This document shows positions 41,617-51,052 of a stretch of DNA of 55,359 bases, in pieces (the first letter of the stretch is position 1; every line of letters starts with the position of its first letter). The position numbers were made by a program, and so were the translations under genes. Location of the stretch: assembly GCF_002723915.1 (NCBI RefSeq), contig NZ_BEWL01000015.1, positions 1-55,359 on the forward strand, read 5' to 3'. The DNA is from Gluconobacter albidus (GTDB lineage Bacteria > Pseudomonadota > Alphaproteobacteria > Acetobacterales > Acetobacteraceae). A model generated the notes under the pieces. It made no database searches. It had not been told where the DNA came from and was given only the letters and a program-made list of their open reading frames with translations.

Positions 41617-43272
41617 ATGTCGTCTATGGATCTGGTTCTTGGAATTGATGTGGGGACAGGGAGCGCCCGGGCTGGTCTCTTCACCCTTGACGGGCAGAAG
41701 AAAGCGGCCTTCGTCCATAAAATCCAGACATGGACACCACGTGCCGGCTATGCCCAGCAATCGTCTACTGATATCTGGTCCGCCATCTGCGAAGCGACCC
41801 GCAACGCACTGGCAATGCTTGATGAACCATACAGAATCACCGGGATCGGCTTTGACGCAACCTGCTCTCTCGTCGTGCTTGATGAAGACGGTCATGCCCT
41901 GTCGATAGACCCCGATGGGGCACCTGAGCAGAACATCATTCTCTGGGCGGATCACCGTGCCCTTGAAGAAGCGCGGGACATCAATCGCGGCGGACATGAT
42001 GTGCTTCGCTACGTCGGTGGTACGATCTCCCTTGAAATGGAGACGCCAAAGCTGCTCTGGCTGAAACGTCACCTTCCCCATATCTACGATCAGGCAGCTC
42101 ATTTCTTTGATCTTCCGGACTTTCTGACGTGGCGCGCGACAGGCTGCCTGTCCCGTTCCGCCTGTTCGACAGCCTGTAAATGGACCTATCTCGCCCACGA
42201 AAACCGCTGGGATGAAAGGTATTTTCAATCTGTCGGACTGGAAGACCTCGCGGCTGACAATTTCAAACGTATCGGGAATGATATTCGTCCGTTAGGCGGT
42301 ATTCTGGATGCAAACTTGAGCGCTAAAGCGGCCTCAGAAATGGGTCTGACACCCGGCATTCCCGTCGGTGTCTCCGCAATTGACGCCCATGCCGGAGGGA
42401 TAGGCCTGTTTGGCCTTAACACAGAAGATTCTCTGTCCGATGAACAACTTGAGCGCTCAATATCACTGATCTGTGGCACTTCGAGCTGTCATATGGCGGT
42501 CTCGAAAGAAGCACGCTTCGTACCGGGAGTCTGGGGCCCCTACTGGAACGCGATGGTCCCTGGAATGTGGCTCAATGAGGCCGGTCAGTCCTCAACAGGA
42601 TCACTGATCGACTTCATCATCTCCAGCCACAGGCTTGGCTCCTCGCTCAGGCAGGCGGCAGAAAAAGCCGGAGCAAGCGTATATGCGCTGCTGAATGCGC
42701 GGATTGAAGCGCTTGAAGGCGACAAGCTGCCGGGAACGATCACGTCAGACCTGCATGTCTTTCCGGATTTTCACGGAAACCGCTCGCCCCACGCCGATCC
42801 GGATCTGAGAGGCATGATCAGCGGACTGACCCTGTCTGATACGCTCGATGATCTGGCACGGCTCTACCTCGCCACCGTACAGGGCCTGGCTTACGGCACA
42901 AAAGACATCATTAACGCTCTCAACGCGAAGGGCTACCGGATCGACACGATCCTCGCGACCGGTGGCAGTACCAAAAACTCCGTTTTCCTGCGGGAGCACG
43001 CCAATGCAACCGGGTGCCGCATCCTGCTTCCGGCAGAACCGGATTCCGTTCTTCTGGGAGCAGCCATTCTCGGGGCCGTCGCAAGCGGAGCCTATACCGA
43101 CCTGAGGCAGGCCATGGCGCGAATGAGTCATGCGGGAGACGAAATCCTCCCCGACGGGCGCACCACCTCATATCACGCCGCCAAATGTAACATCGCGCAC
43201 GACATGCTCGAAAGCCAGATCACCTGGCGTCAGCAGATGCGCGACGTTCTGGAAAAGGAGGCCACCGCCTGA
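41617..43272 (+). CDS. FGGY-family pentulose kinase (D-ribulokinase type)
   Basis: This carbohydrate kinase of about 551 residues has MDLVLGIDVGTGSARAGLF as its N-terminal phosphate loop. GIGFDATCSLVVLDEDGHAL follows, then the FGGY signature region ILATGGSTKNSVFLREHANATGCRILLP. The sequence type matches the pentulose kinases of ribulokinase-like specificity. ATGs at 41608, 41617 and 41626 are all possible starts. It precedes the sugar-alcohol ABC transporter and SDR dehydrogenase, so it likely phosphorylates the ketopentose made from an imported pentitol. D-ribulose or D-xylulose are the best guesses. Confidence 0.87.
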   Translation: MSSMDLVLGIDVGTGSARAGLFTLDGQKKAAFVHKIQTWTPRAGYAQQSSTDIWSAICEATRNALAMLDEPYRITGIGFDATCSLVVLDEDGHALSIDPDGAPEQNIILWADHRALEEARDINRGGHDVLRYVGGTISLEMETPKLLWLKRHLPHIYDQAAHFFDLPDFLTWRATGCLSRSACSTACKWTYLAHENRWDERYFQSVGLEDLAADNFKRIGNDIRPLGGILDANLSAKAASEMGLTPGIPVGVSAIDAHAGGIGLFGLNTEDSLSDEQLERSISLICGTSSCHMAVSKEARFVPGVWGPYWNAMVPGMWLNEAGQSSTGSLIDFIISSHRLGSSLRQAAEKAGASVYALLNARIEALEGDKLPGTITSDLHVFPDFHGNRSPHADPDLRGMISGLTLSDTLDDLARLYLATVQGLAYGTKDIINALNAKGYRIDTILATGGSTKNSVFLREHANATGCRILLPAEPDSVLLGAAILGAVASGAYTDLRQAMARMSHAGDEILPDGRTTSYHAAKCNIAHDMLESQITWRQQMRDVLEKEATA

Positions 43273-43351
43273 AGGCAGGGTCTGCTGCCCCGCCGCTCTT
43301 CCTCCACCCACTTTTTCTACCAACCAGAACCCCTTTTCCAGAGGTCATCCC

Positions 43352-44680
43352 ATGCGTCACCTGAAATCCACCCGTACAGCCCTCTGCGCCCTTGGCGCCC
43401 TGCTCGCAGGCTCGGTCCTCTCCAGCGCACAAGCCGCCGGAACCCTGACGATCGCCACAGTGAACAACGGCGACATGATCGTCATGCGGCAGCTTTCGAC
43501 GGAATTCGAAAAAGCCCATCCCGACATTCACCTGAACTGGGTCACGCTTGAAGAAAACGTCCTGCGTCAGCGCGTAACGACCGACATCGCCATGAAAACC
43601 GGCCAGTTCGATGTCGTCACCATCGGCAATTACGAAGTGCCGATCTGGGCCAAGCAGGGCTGGCTCACCGAAATCAAGCCTGACGACGCCTATGACATGA
43701 ATGACATCCTGCCTTCCGTGCGTGAGAGCCTCACAGCAGACGGCAAGCTCTACGCCCTGCCATTCTATGCCGAGAGCGTCATCACCTATTACCGCAAGGA
43801 CCTGTTCCAGAAAGCTGGGCTGACAATGCCCGAACAGCCGACTTATGATCAGATCCGCCAGTTCGCGGACAAGATCACGGACAAGCCCAATCAGGTCTAC
43901 GGCATCTGTCTGCGCGGCAAGCCCGGCTGGGGCGAAAACATGGCGTATATTTCCTCGCTCGCCAACACGTTCGGCGCGCAGTGGTTCGACATGTCCTGGA
44001 AACCGACCCTGACATCCGACGCCTGGAAAGCGACCCTGAACTGGTATGTCTCTGCCCTGAAGGCTGATGGCCCTCCGGGTGCCACGTCCAATGGCTTCAA
44101 CGAAAACCTAGCTCTGTTTGCCAGCGGGCATTGCGGAATCTGGATTGATTCCACGGTCGCAGGCGGCCTGCTGTTCGATCCGAAGCAGTCGCAGGTTGCG
44201 GACAAGGTCGGCTTTGCTCCCGCTCCCAAAGGCCCCTACGGCAAAGGACCGACCTGGCTGTGGAGCTGGAGCCTCGCCGTGCCCGTCAGCTCCCATCAGA
44301 GCGCCGATGCCCAGACCTTCATCACATGGGCCACATCCAAGGATTACGTGAAACTGGTCGCCGCCCGGAAGGGCTGGGTCGCAGCCCCTCCGGGAACACG
44401 CGCCTCGACCTATGCAGCGCCCGAATATCTCAAGGCCGCCCCCTTCGCCTCCTTCGTCCTGAACGCCATCAAGACCGCTGATCCCAATGGTCCGACCGCA
44501 CAGCCCCGCCCCTACACAGGCGCCCAGTTCGTCGCGATCCCGGAATTCCAGTCCATCGGCACTCAGGTCGGCCAGACGGTTGCAGCAACCCTGTCCGACC
44601 AGATGACGGTCGATCAGGCGCTGACATCCGCTCAGGCTTCGGTCACCCGCGCGCTCCGCCAGTCCGGCCGCGCGCGATAA
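43352..44680 (+). CDS. ABC transporter sugar/polyol-binding protein
   Basis: This 442-residue periplasmic binding protein has a signal peptide (TALCALGALLAGSVLSSAQAA). The family 1 solute-binding pattern is visible: LSTEFEKAHPDIHLNWV, YALPFYAESVITYYRKDLF, NLALFASGHCGIWIDS and WLWSWSLAVPVSSHQ. It resembles the polyol-binding SmoE/MtlE proteins. ATG 43352 follows AGAGGT; the upstream open frame overlapping the kinase is not coding. It captures a sugar alcohol for the permeases downstream. Confidence 0.92.
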   Translation: MRHLKSTRTALCALGALLAGSVLSSAQAAGTLTIATVNNGDMIVMRQLSTEFEKAHPDIHLNWVTLEENVLRQRVTTDIAMKTGQFDVVTIGNYEVPIWAKQGWLTEIKPDDAYDMNDILPSVRESLTADGKLYALPFYAESVITYYRKDLFQKAGLTMPEQPTYDQIRQFADKITDKPNQVYGICLRGKPGWGENMAYISSLANTFGAQWFDMSWKPTLTSDAWKATLNWYVSALKADGPPGATSNGFNENLALFASGHCGIWIDSTVAGGLLFDPKQSQVADKVGFAPAPKGPYGKGPTWLWSWSLAVPVSSHQSADAQTFITWATSKDYVKLVAARKGWVAAPPGTRASTYAAPEYLKAAPFASFVLNAIKTADPNGPTAQPRPYTGAQFVAIPEFQSIGTQVGQTVAATLSDQMTVDQALTSAQASVTRALRQSGRAR

Positions 44681-44706
44681 CGCCGCCAGATCAAGGTCAA
44701 AATACC

Positions 44707-45615
44707 ATGCAGGCCGTTCTCGAACACAGCCCGCCCGCAGGGGCGACAGTCCGGACCACGAAGAGGACAGGATTCCTGCTCCTCTCTCCGTCCGCCCTGA
44801 TCCTTCTGGTCTGGTCGATCGTCCCACTCGTCATGACGCTGTGGTACTCGCTACAGAACTATAACCTCGTCGATCCCACGCTGCACGGCTTCGCGGGCAT
44901 CGACAATTACTGGTACCTGCTGACCGACCCCGATTTTCTGCACGCTTTGCTGAACACACTCGTCCTCGTTGCGGGCGTCCTGCTGATCAGCATTGGCGGT
45001 GGAACACTGCTGGCTGTTCTTTACGATCAGGAATTTTTCGGACGCGGCATCGCCCGCATCATGGTCATTTCGCCATTCTTCATCATGCCGACGGTTTCCG
45101 CGCTGTTGTGGAAAAACCTGATGCTGCACCCGATCTATGGCGTCTATTCCGCCATGATGCGGGCCGTGGGCCTCACCCCAATCGACTGGCTGGCGCGGTT
45201 TCCGCTCATGACCGTCATGATGATCGTCGCCTGGGAATGGCTGCCCTTCGCGGTTCTCATCCTGCTGACGGCCGTGCAGTCTCTGGACGGCGAGCAGCGT
45301 GAAGCCGCCCGCATGGATGGCGCGGGGCCGATCGCGCGTTTCCGCTACATCATCCTGCCGCATCTGGGCCGCGCCATCAGCGTCGTGGTCATGATCGAGA
45401 CGATCTACCTGCTGACGATCTTTGCCGAAATCTCCGTCACTACGGCGGGCGGACCCGGCGTGGCCTCTACCAATCTCGCCTACCTGATCTATTCCCGCGC
45501 CCTGCTTCAGTTCGACGTGGGCGGTGCTTCAGCGGGTGGCGTGGTCGCAATCGTCATCGCCAATATCGTCGCAATTTTTCTGGTGCGCGCCGTAGCCCGC
45601 AATCTGGAGGCCTGA
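44707..45615 (+). CDS. ABC transporter permease (polyol), first subunit
   Basis: This 302-residue inner membrane permease has six predicted helices. It includes the EAA loop AVQSLDGEQREAARMDGAGPIARFRYIILPHLGRA, which contacts the ATPase. FLLLSPSALILLVWSIVPLVMTLWYSLQNY at the N-terminus is typical of MalF/SmoF-type sugar permeases. It is followed one base later by the second permease ATG. Confidence 0.92.
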   Translation: MQAVLEHSPPAGATVRTTKRTGFLLLSPSALILLVWSIVPLVMTLWYSLQNYNLVDPTLHGFAGIDNYWYLLTDPDFLHALLNTLVLVAGVLLISIGGGTLLAVLYDQEFFGRGIARIMVISPFFIMPTVSALLWKNLMLHPIYGVYSAMMRAVGLTPIDWLARFPLMTVMMIVAWEWLPFAVLILLTAVQSLDGEQREAARMDGAGPIARFRYIILPHLGRAISVVVMIETIYLLTIFAEISVTTAGGPGVASTNLAYLIYSRALLQFDVGGASAGGVVAIVIANIVAIFLVRAVARNLEA

Positions 45616-45616
45616 C

Positions 45617-46444
45617 ATGGCGCTCAAGACAAAAACCAGCACCCGGATCGGCGTCACCATTCTTGGATGGGGAATAGCACTCTGGTTGTTCTTCCCGATC
45701 TTCTGGATGATCCTCACGAGCTTCAAGAGCGAGGTTCAGGCGATTTCCACGCCGCCAAAGCTGTTCTTCATGCCCACGCTGAGCAGCTATGCCGAGGTGT
45801 TTGAACGCGCCAATTACTGGCACTTCGCGCTGAATACCGTGATCGTATCGGTCGGAGCGACAGCCATCGCCATCGCACTGGCTGTTCCCGCCGCCTATTC
45901 GATGGCGTTCATGCCTTCAAAGCGCACCCGCGGGACTTTGCTCTGGATGCTCTCGACCCGGATGCTGCCCCCCGTGGGCGTTCTGGTGCCGATCTACATT
46001 CTGGCCCGCAACACGCATCTGCTCGACACCTGCACGGGCCTTGCGATCGTAGACATGCTCACGAACCTGCCGATCATCGTGTGGATGCTCTACACATTCT
46101 TCCGCGAAGTCCCGGCCCCCATCCTGGAAGCCGGCCGGATGGACGGCGCCACACGCTGGCAGGAAATGACGCTGGTGCTCCTGCCGCTTGCCCTGCCCGG
46201 CATCGCGTCTACAGCCCTGCTGTCGCTTATCCTGTGCTGGAACGAGGCATTCTGGTCCCTGAACCTGACGTCCTCGCACGCGGCCCCGCTGACAGCCTTC
46301 ATCGCGTCGTTCTCGTCGCCAGAAGGCCTGTTCTTCGGAAAACTGTCCGCCGCCTCCACTCTTGCCGTCGCCCCGATCCTCGTTTTTGGCTGGATCAGCC
46401 AGAAACAGCTCGTCCGCGGCCTGACCTTCGGAGCCGTCAAATGA
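45617..46444 (+). CDS. ABC transporter permease (polyol), second subunit
   Basis: This 275-residue MalG/SmoG-type permease has six helices and the EAA loop PAPILEAGRMDGATRWQEMTLVLLPLALPGI. RIGVTILGWGIALWLFFPIFWMILTSFKSE is the usual first helix and periplasmic loop. It works with the preceding permease as a heterodimer. Confidence 0.92.
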   Translation: MALKTKTSTRIGVTILGWGIALWLFFPIFWMILTSFKSEVQAISTPPKLFFMPTLSSYAEVFERANYWHFALNTVIVSVGATAIAIALAVPAAYSMAFMPSKRTRGTLLWMLSTRMLPPVGVLVPIYILARNTHLLDTCTGLAIVDMLTNLPIIVWMLYTFFREVPAPILEAGRMDGATRWQEMTLVLLPLALPGIASTALLSLILCWNEAFWSLNLTSSHAAPLTAFIASFSSPEGLFFGKLSAASTLAVAPILVFGWISQKQLVRGLTFGAVK

Positions 46445-46497
46445 CTCTGATCCCGGCTCACTCCCTTCACTCTTTCTACACGAACGGGGCCTGACCC

Positions 46498-47601
46498 ATG
46501 GCGACTGTCGAACTCAAAAACCTCCGCAAGACGTATCTTACGGAAGAAATCATCAAGGGCATTTCCCTGTCGATCGAAGAGCGCGAATTCGTGGTCTTTG
46601 TCGGCCCGTCGGGCTGCGGAAAGTCCACGCTCCTGCGCATGATCGCAGGGCTGGAAGATATCACCTCCGGCGATCTGCTCATTGACGGGCAGCGCGTGAA
46701 CGACGTGGAACCCGGCAAGCGCGGTCTGGCTATGGTGTTTCAGTCCTATGCGCTCTACCCGCACATGAACGTTTACAAAAACATGGAATTCGGCCTGAAG
46801 CTATCCGGCATGCCGGAAGCGGAACGGCGTACAAAAATCGAGCATGTCGCCCGCACGCTCCAGCTCGAACCCTATCTGAACCACAAGCCCGGGCAGCTTT
46901 CCGGCGGTCAGCGCCAGCGTGTCGCCATCGGGCGCGCCATTGTGCGCAATCCGAAAGTGTTCCTGTTCGACGAACCGCTTTCCAACCTCGACGCCGCCCT
47001 GCGCGGTCAGATGCGCGTGGAACTCTCAGCCCTGCACCGCAAGCTCGGCGCCACCACGATCTATGTGACGCACGACCAGGTCGAAGCCATGACCATGGCC
47101 GACAAGATCGTCGTCCTGCAGAAAGGCGTGGTCGAACAGATCGGCTCCCCGCTCGAACTGTACCATCACCCGCGTAACCTGTTCGTGGCCCGCTTCATCG
47201 GCTCCCCGCCCATGAACTTCTTCTCGGCCATTTTCCAGGGCGGAGACGCCGCCGGATCGAGCGTGCAACTCCGGGATGGATCAAACCTCTACGTCCCCGT
47301 CACATCCCCGGGCCTTCTGCCCGGAACCAAAGTGACGGTCGGCATCCGCCCCGAACACGTCGAACTGGCATCTTCAGGCCCCAACAGCGGCGGCGTCGAA
47401 GTCATCGAGCGCCTCGGCGCCATCACGCTCGTTCATGTCCGCATGCCAGACGGGGAAATCATCGTCGTCCAGACGGATGGCGCCGTTCTCACGGATGTGG
47501 ATACCCGCGTCAGCCTGACCCTGCCCCCGCGCAACTGTCACCTTTTTGCTCCTGACGGCCTGGCCTTCGAGGCCTGTCACCGTCACCCGCTCGCTGCCTG
47601 A
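46498..47601 (+). CDS. ABC transporter ATPase (MalK/SmoK-like)
   Basis: This 367-residue ATPase has Walker A FVGPSGCGKSTLLRM (about 36-50), Q loop MVFQSYALYPHM, signature LSGGQRQRVAIGRAI, Walker B VFLFDEPLSNLD and the H-loop IYVTHDQVEAMTM. The C-terminal TOBE/regulatory domain includes FIGSPPMNFF and VTVGIRPEHVELAS. Energises import of the polyol. Near-complete agreement with the MalK family. Confidence 0.95.
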   Translation: MATVELKNLRKTYLTEEIIKGISLSIEEREFVVFVGPSGCGKSTLLRMIAGLEDITSGDLLIDGQRVNDVEPGKRGLAMVFQSYALYPHMNVYKNMEFGLKLSGMPEAERRTKIEHVARTLQLEPYLNHKPGQLSGGQRQRVAIGRAIVRNPKVFLFDEPLSNLDAALRGQMRVELSALHRKLGATTIYVTHDQVEAMTMADKIVVLQKGVVEQIGSPLELYHHPRNLFVARFIGSPPMNFFSAIFQGGDAAGSSVQLRDGSNLYVPVTSPGLLPGTKVTVGIRPEHVELASSGPNSGGVEVIERLGAITLVHVRMPDGEIIVVQTDGAVLTDVDTRVSLTLPPRNCHLFAPDGLAFEACHRHPLAA

Positions 47602-47619
47602 TTTTAGGAACCACACATC

Positions 47620-48393
47620 ATGTACATGGAAAAACTCCGCCTCGATAACCGCGTCGCCATCGTCACCGGTGGCGCACAGAACATCGGTCTGGCCTGCGTC
47701 ACGGCCCTTGCCGAAGCCGGCGCGCGCGTCGTCATCGCGGACCTCGACGAAGCGCTCGCAGCCCAGGCCGTCCGAGACCTGCGCGATCAGGGTCATGACG
47801 TCAGCAGCGTTCTCATGGACGTCACAAAGACGGACAGCGTACAGAACGCCGTGCGCAGCGTTCATGAAAAGGAAGGCCGTCTGGACATTCTGGTCGCCTG
47901 CGCGGGAATCTGCATTTCCGAGGTCAAGGCCGAGGACATGACGGATGGTCAGTGGCTCAAGCAGGTGGATATCAACCTGAACGGGATGTTCCGCTCCTGC
48001 CAGGCCGCAGGACGCATCATGCTTGAGCAGAAGAAGGGCGTCATCGTCGCGATCGGCTCCATGTCCGGCCTGATCGTGAACCGTCCCCAGCAACAGGCTG
48101 CCTATAATGCGTCAAAGGCAGGTGTTCACCAGTATATCCGTTCGCTGGCCGCAGAATGGGCGCCTCACGGCATCCGAGCCAATGCCGTCGCCCCGACCTA
48201 TATCGAAACCACCCTCACGCGCTTCGGCATGGAAAAACCGGAACTTTACGACGCCTGGATTGCCGGAACCCCGATGGGACGTGTCGGCCAGCCCGACGAA
48301 GTCGCCTCGGTCGTACAGTTCCTGGCCTCCGACGCCGCAAGCCTCATGACAGGCGCGATCGTGAACGTGGACGCAGGATTTACCGTCTGGTGA
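47620..48393 (+). CDS. SDR-family polyol dehydrogenase
   Basis: This is a 257-residue short-chain dehydrogenase. VAIVTGGAQNIGLACVTALAEAGARVVIADLDE is the NAD-binding region, with the acidic residue that favours NAD over NADP. LVACAGI (NAG-like motif), AIGSMSG (catalytic Ser region) and QAAYNASKAGVHQYI (YxxxK) are all in place. Position after the ABC importer and next to a pentulose kinase suggests oxidation of an imported pentitol to a ketopentose. Ribitol, D-arabitol and xylitol are candidates, and hexitols cannot be excluded. The terminator after it closes the operon. Confidence 0.9.
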   Translation: MYMEKLRLDNRVAIVTGGAQNIGLACVTALAEAGARVVIADLDEALAAQAVRDLRDQGHDVSSVLMDVTKTDSVQNAVRSVHEKEGRLDILVACAGICISEVKAEDMTDGQWLKQVDINLNGMFRSCQAAGRIMLEQKKGVIVAIGSMSGLIVNRPQQQAAYNASKAGVHQYIRSLAAEWAPHGIRANAVAPTYIETTLTRFGMEKPELYDAWIAGTPMGRVGQPDEVASVVQFLASDAASLMTGAIVNVDAGFTVW

Positions 48394-48402
48394 ATCCGCT
48401 GG

Positions 48403-48431
48403 TCCGGGCAGCAGAAAACTGCCCGGATTTC
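48403..48431 (+). terminator. intrinsic terminator of the polyol operon
   Basis: TCCGGGCAG and CTGCCCGGA form a perfect 9-bp stem around a 7-base CAGAAAA loop, followed by TTTCC. It lies 10 bases after the SDR stop codon. Confidence 0.8.
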
Positions 48432-48504
48432 CCCTTCGCAACAGACCGCAACACTTCGTTTCCATGAAAGAAATCTTTCAAAGTTTTATTTTCCAGACCT
48501 CTAC

Positions 48505-48524
48505 TTGCAACTAACTCTCAATAG
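48505..48524. promoter_or_regulatory. possible Fur-type iron box
   Basis: TTGCAACTAACTCTCAATAG resembles the TTGCAAATAATTCTCATTA pattern seen at Fur-regulated siderophore-receptor promoters. It lies about 50 bases before the receptor start. The match is partial, so this is a candidate only. Confidence 0.4.
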
Positions 48525-48576
48525 CGATACCAGCCTCTGACCACGCATCAGCATGAACAGTCATTTGAGGTCGGGT

Positions 48577-50766
48577 ATGCACCGCAACAGGATTTTTTAC
48601 GCGATACCCCTCTCCCTCGTCATGAGTGGAGAAGTCTTCGCAGCCGACCAGAATGTTACACCCGAACAGACCCAGCGCTCCGGGACCAAGAAAACCGAGA
48701 CTGCCGGAACACAGGCTAAAACGGTTGAGACACTCAAGGTCCGCGCCCGCCGCGCCTCGACGATCGCATCTTCCGCCACCAAGTCGGACACGCCGCTCGT
48801 CGAAACCGCCCAGTCGGTCACGGTCATCACCCGCAACGAAATGGATATCCGCAACGTCTTGAACCTCAATCAGGCCGTTCGCTACACCGCAGGCATTACG
48901 CCGGATCTTCGCGGCGGCGGTGTCGGGACGCGCTATGACCAGTTTGCCCTGCGTGGGTTTTCGGCACCGACCTTCCTCGATGGCCTGAAACTTCAGGACA
49001 GCCCGACTGGTTACGCCGTCGCCCAGACCGACACGTCACGTCTGGATCGTATCGAAATTCTCAAAGGGCCAGCCTCGGCCCTTTATGGCCAGTCGAGCCC
49101 CGGTGGCCTTGTTGCCCTCTCCAGCAGACTGCCCACGGATCAGCGCTCTTATGGCAGCGTGAACGCGACCGGCGGCATGTTCGACCTGTATCGCGTGGAT
49201 GCCGATGTCGGCGGTTTCGTGACGAAGAACGGCTTTGTCCGCTACCGCCTCGACGGCACCATCAACGGCCAGCACAGCCAGCTCGCCCGGACCGGCAGCC
49301 GCCGCTTCTCGATCAGCCCGTCCTTCGCATTCGGCGGCGATGGCCCGACCACGCTGACAATCCTCGGCAATTACCAATACGATCCCGAAAACGGCACCTA
49401 TGGCGGCGTCCCGCTGGTCGGTTCGCTCAAACGCGCGCCGTTCGGCTTTCTGCCGCGCAATTTCTACGACGGCGATACCTCGTTCGAAAAATACAACCGC
49501 CGCCACGGTGCCATCACCTACATTTTCAATCACCGTTTCAACGACAATTGGAGCTTCAGCACCCGTGGCCGTTACGACGACATCAAGACCCAGTATCGCA
49601 GCGTCTATGACAGCGGCTATTATGTTTCGGATGACACACTGGCCCGCTCGGCCATTGCGACCAACGAACATACGCACAACCTGACATTCGACAGCCAGTT
49701 CAAAGGCAAGGTTCGTACCGGCCCCCTGCGTCACACCATGATGTTCGGCTTCGACTACATGCAGCAGACTGCCTCCGAAGTCGGCTTCTACGGCGACGCT
49801 CCGACCATGAACGTCTTCCATCCCGACTATCAGATGGCCATTGCTCCCCTGAGCCCCTGGGTGAACTACAATACCGACTCCCATCAGGCCGGCATTTATG
49901 GTCAGGACGAGATCCACTGGAAGCGCCTGATCCTGACGGGGAGCCTGCGTAACGACTGGTACCGCTCCCACCAGACCGACAACATGTACCACACCACCAC
50001 CAACCAGAGCCCCAGCCAGATCACATGGCGCGCTTCTGGCCTCTATCACTTCGATTTCGGCCTCTCGCCATACATCAGCTATTCCACGTCTTTTCAGCCC
50101 CAGTCCGGAAGCGTGTCGACAGATGGTGGAAAGACGGTGCGTCAGGCCAACCCGTCCATCGGCAAACAGCTTGAAGGCGGCCTGAAATACCAGCTCCCGG
50201 GCACATCCCTGCTTCTCACCGCCGCAGGGTTCCATATCGAGCAGACGAACGTTCTCGTCGGGATCGGCAACACGGGCTACAGCGCCGAAAGCGGACTGGT
50301 CCATTCAGATGGTTTCGAGTTCGAAGCCCATGCCGAGCCGTTCCACAACCTCGTTCTGACAGCCGCTGTCAGTATCCAGAATGTCCATAACGACTCAACC
50401 GGCAAGCCCCTGATCCAGTCCGGAAAAGGCAATGCCTCGCTGTTCGCATTCTATACAATGCCCTCCGGCCCGGCGAAGGGTCTCGGCTTCGGCGGCGGCA
50501 TGCGCTATTCCAACAAATCCTATGGCGGCGAAGCGTCTTACGGGAGTGTCTGGGTGCCACAATATGCCGTGTTCGATGCTTCGGTGCGCTACGACCTTTC
50601 CAACCTGTCGCACCGCCTTCATGGCTGGAACGTGGGCGCCAGCGTCCGCAATCTCTTTGACAAGAACTTTGTCGCAAACTGCCTGAGCTACGCCTCTTAC
50701 GGTCAGGAATTCTGCTATTACGGAGAGCGCCGCAACGCGCAGGCCAATATTGGCTTCAGCTGGTAA
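48577..50766 (+). CDS. TonB-dependent siderophore receptor
   Basis: This 729-residue outer membrane receptor has a signal peptide (IFYAIPLSLVMSGEVFA), a TonB-box-like region (VETLKVRARR), a plug (VETAQSVTVITRNEMDIR and RLDRIEILKGPASALYGQSSPGGLV) and a 22-strand barrel ending in NAQANIGFSW. The sequence is of the FhuA/FoxA type that imports ferric hydroxamates. ATG 48577 follows GAGGT; ATG 48553 is an alternative giving eight more residues. It leads an iron operon with DUF3649, PepSY and DUF3325 genes. Confidence 0.92.
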   Translation: MHRNRIFYAIPLSLVMSGEVFAADQNVTPEQTQRSGTKKTETAGTQAKTVETLKVRARRASTIASSATKSDTPLVETAQSVTVITRNEMDIRNVLNLNQAVRYTAGITPDLRGGGVGTRYDQFALRGFSAPTFLDGLKLQDSPTGYAVAQTDTSRLDRIEILKGPASALYGQSSPGGLVALSSRLPTDQRSYGSVNATGGMFDLYRVDADVGGFVTKNGFVRYRLDGTINGQHSQLARTGSRRFSISPSFAFGGDGPTTLTILGNYQYDPENGTYGGVPLVGSLKRAPFGFLPRNFYDGDTSFEKYNRRHGAITYIFNHRFNDNWSFSTRGRYDDIKTQYRSVYDSGYYVSDDTLARSAIATNEHTHNLTFDSQFKGKVRTGPLRHTMMFGFDYMQQTASEVGFYGDAPTMNVFHPDYQMAIAPLSPWVNYNTDSHQAGIYGQDEIHWKRLILTGSLRNDWYRSHQTDNMYHTTTNQSPSQITWRASGLYHFDFGLSPYISYSTSFQPQSGSVSTDGGKTVRQANPSIGKQLEGGLKYQLPGTSLLLTAAGFHIEQTNVLVGIGNTGYSAESGLVHSDGFEFEAHAEPFHNLVLTAAVSIQNVHNDSTGKPLIQSGKGNASLFAFYTMPSGPAKGLGFGGGMRYSNKSYGGEASYGSVWVPQYAVFDASVRYDLSNLSHRLHGWNVGASVRNLFDKNFVANCLSYASYGQEFCYYGERRNAQANIGFSW

Positions 50767-51052
50767 ACCGCTGAGCAGACACACCCGGCGCTACGACACG
50801 ATCCTGCGTCTTGTCGTAGCCCTGCCGGCCGGATACGTCGTGTCCGCGCTGGCAGGCGTATGCCTTTCATTCTGGCTGCCGCTTTCCAGGGCCGATAGTG
50901 CCATGGCCGGGATCCTGCTCGGCCTGCTGCTCTGGCCGGTCGTCTTCATGATGTCTTTCGGGATCACAAATATCAGGCGACTGGCAGCAATGACCGGTGT
51001 TCTGGCCCTTGTCCTGGGTGCCTGTGTTTTCGGCGGCGGCTGGCACTCATGA
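50750..51052 (+). CDS. DUF3649 small membrane protein
   Basis: This 100-residue protein has three helices (LRLVVALPAGYVVSALAGVCLSFWL, AMAGILLGLLLWPVVFMMSFG and MTGVLALVLGACVFGG) that match the DUF3649 pattern, a family encoded with PepSY-type siderophore reductases. The start is a TTG at 50750, overlapping the receptor by 17 bases; no ATG is available near the N-terminus. Its stop overlaps the PepSY gene as ATGA. Confidence 0.8.
   Translation: MASAGKPLSRHTRRYDTILRLVVALPAGYVVSALAGVCLSFWLPLSRADSAMAGILLGLLLWPVVFMMSFGITNIRRLAAMTGVLALVLGACVFGGGWHS

Noticed and set aside
49036-50304. 422-residue open frame on the minus strand inside the siderophore receptor
   Set aside because: It is a shadow of the receptor coding frame in GC-rich sequence; its composition (Val, Ala, Glu, Gly) is typical of antisense frames and it has no domain.
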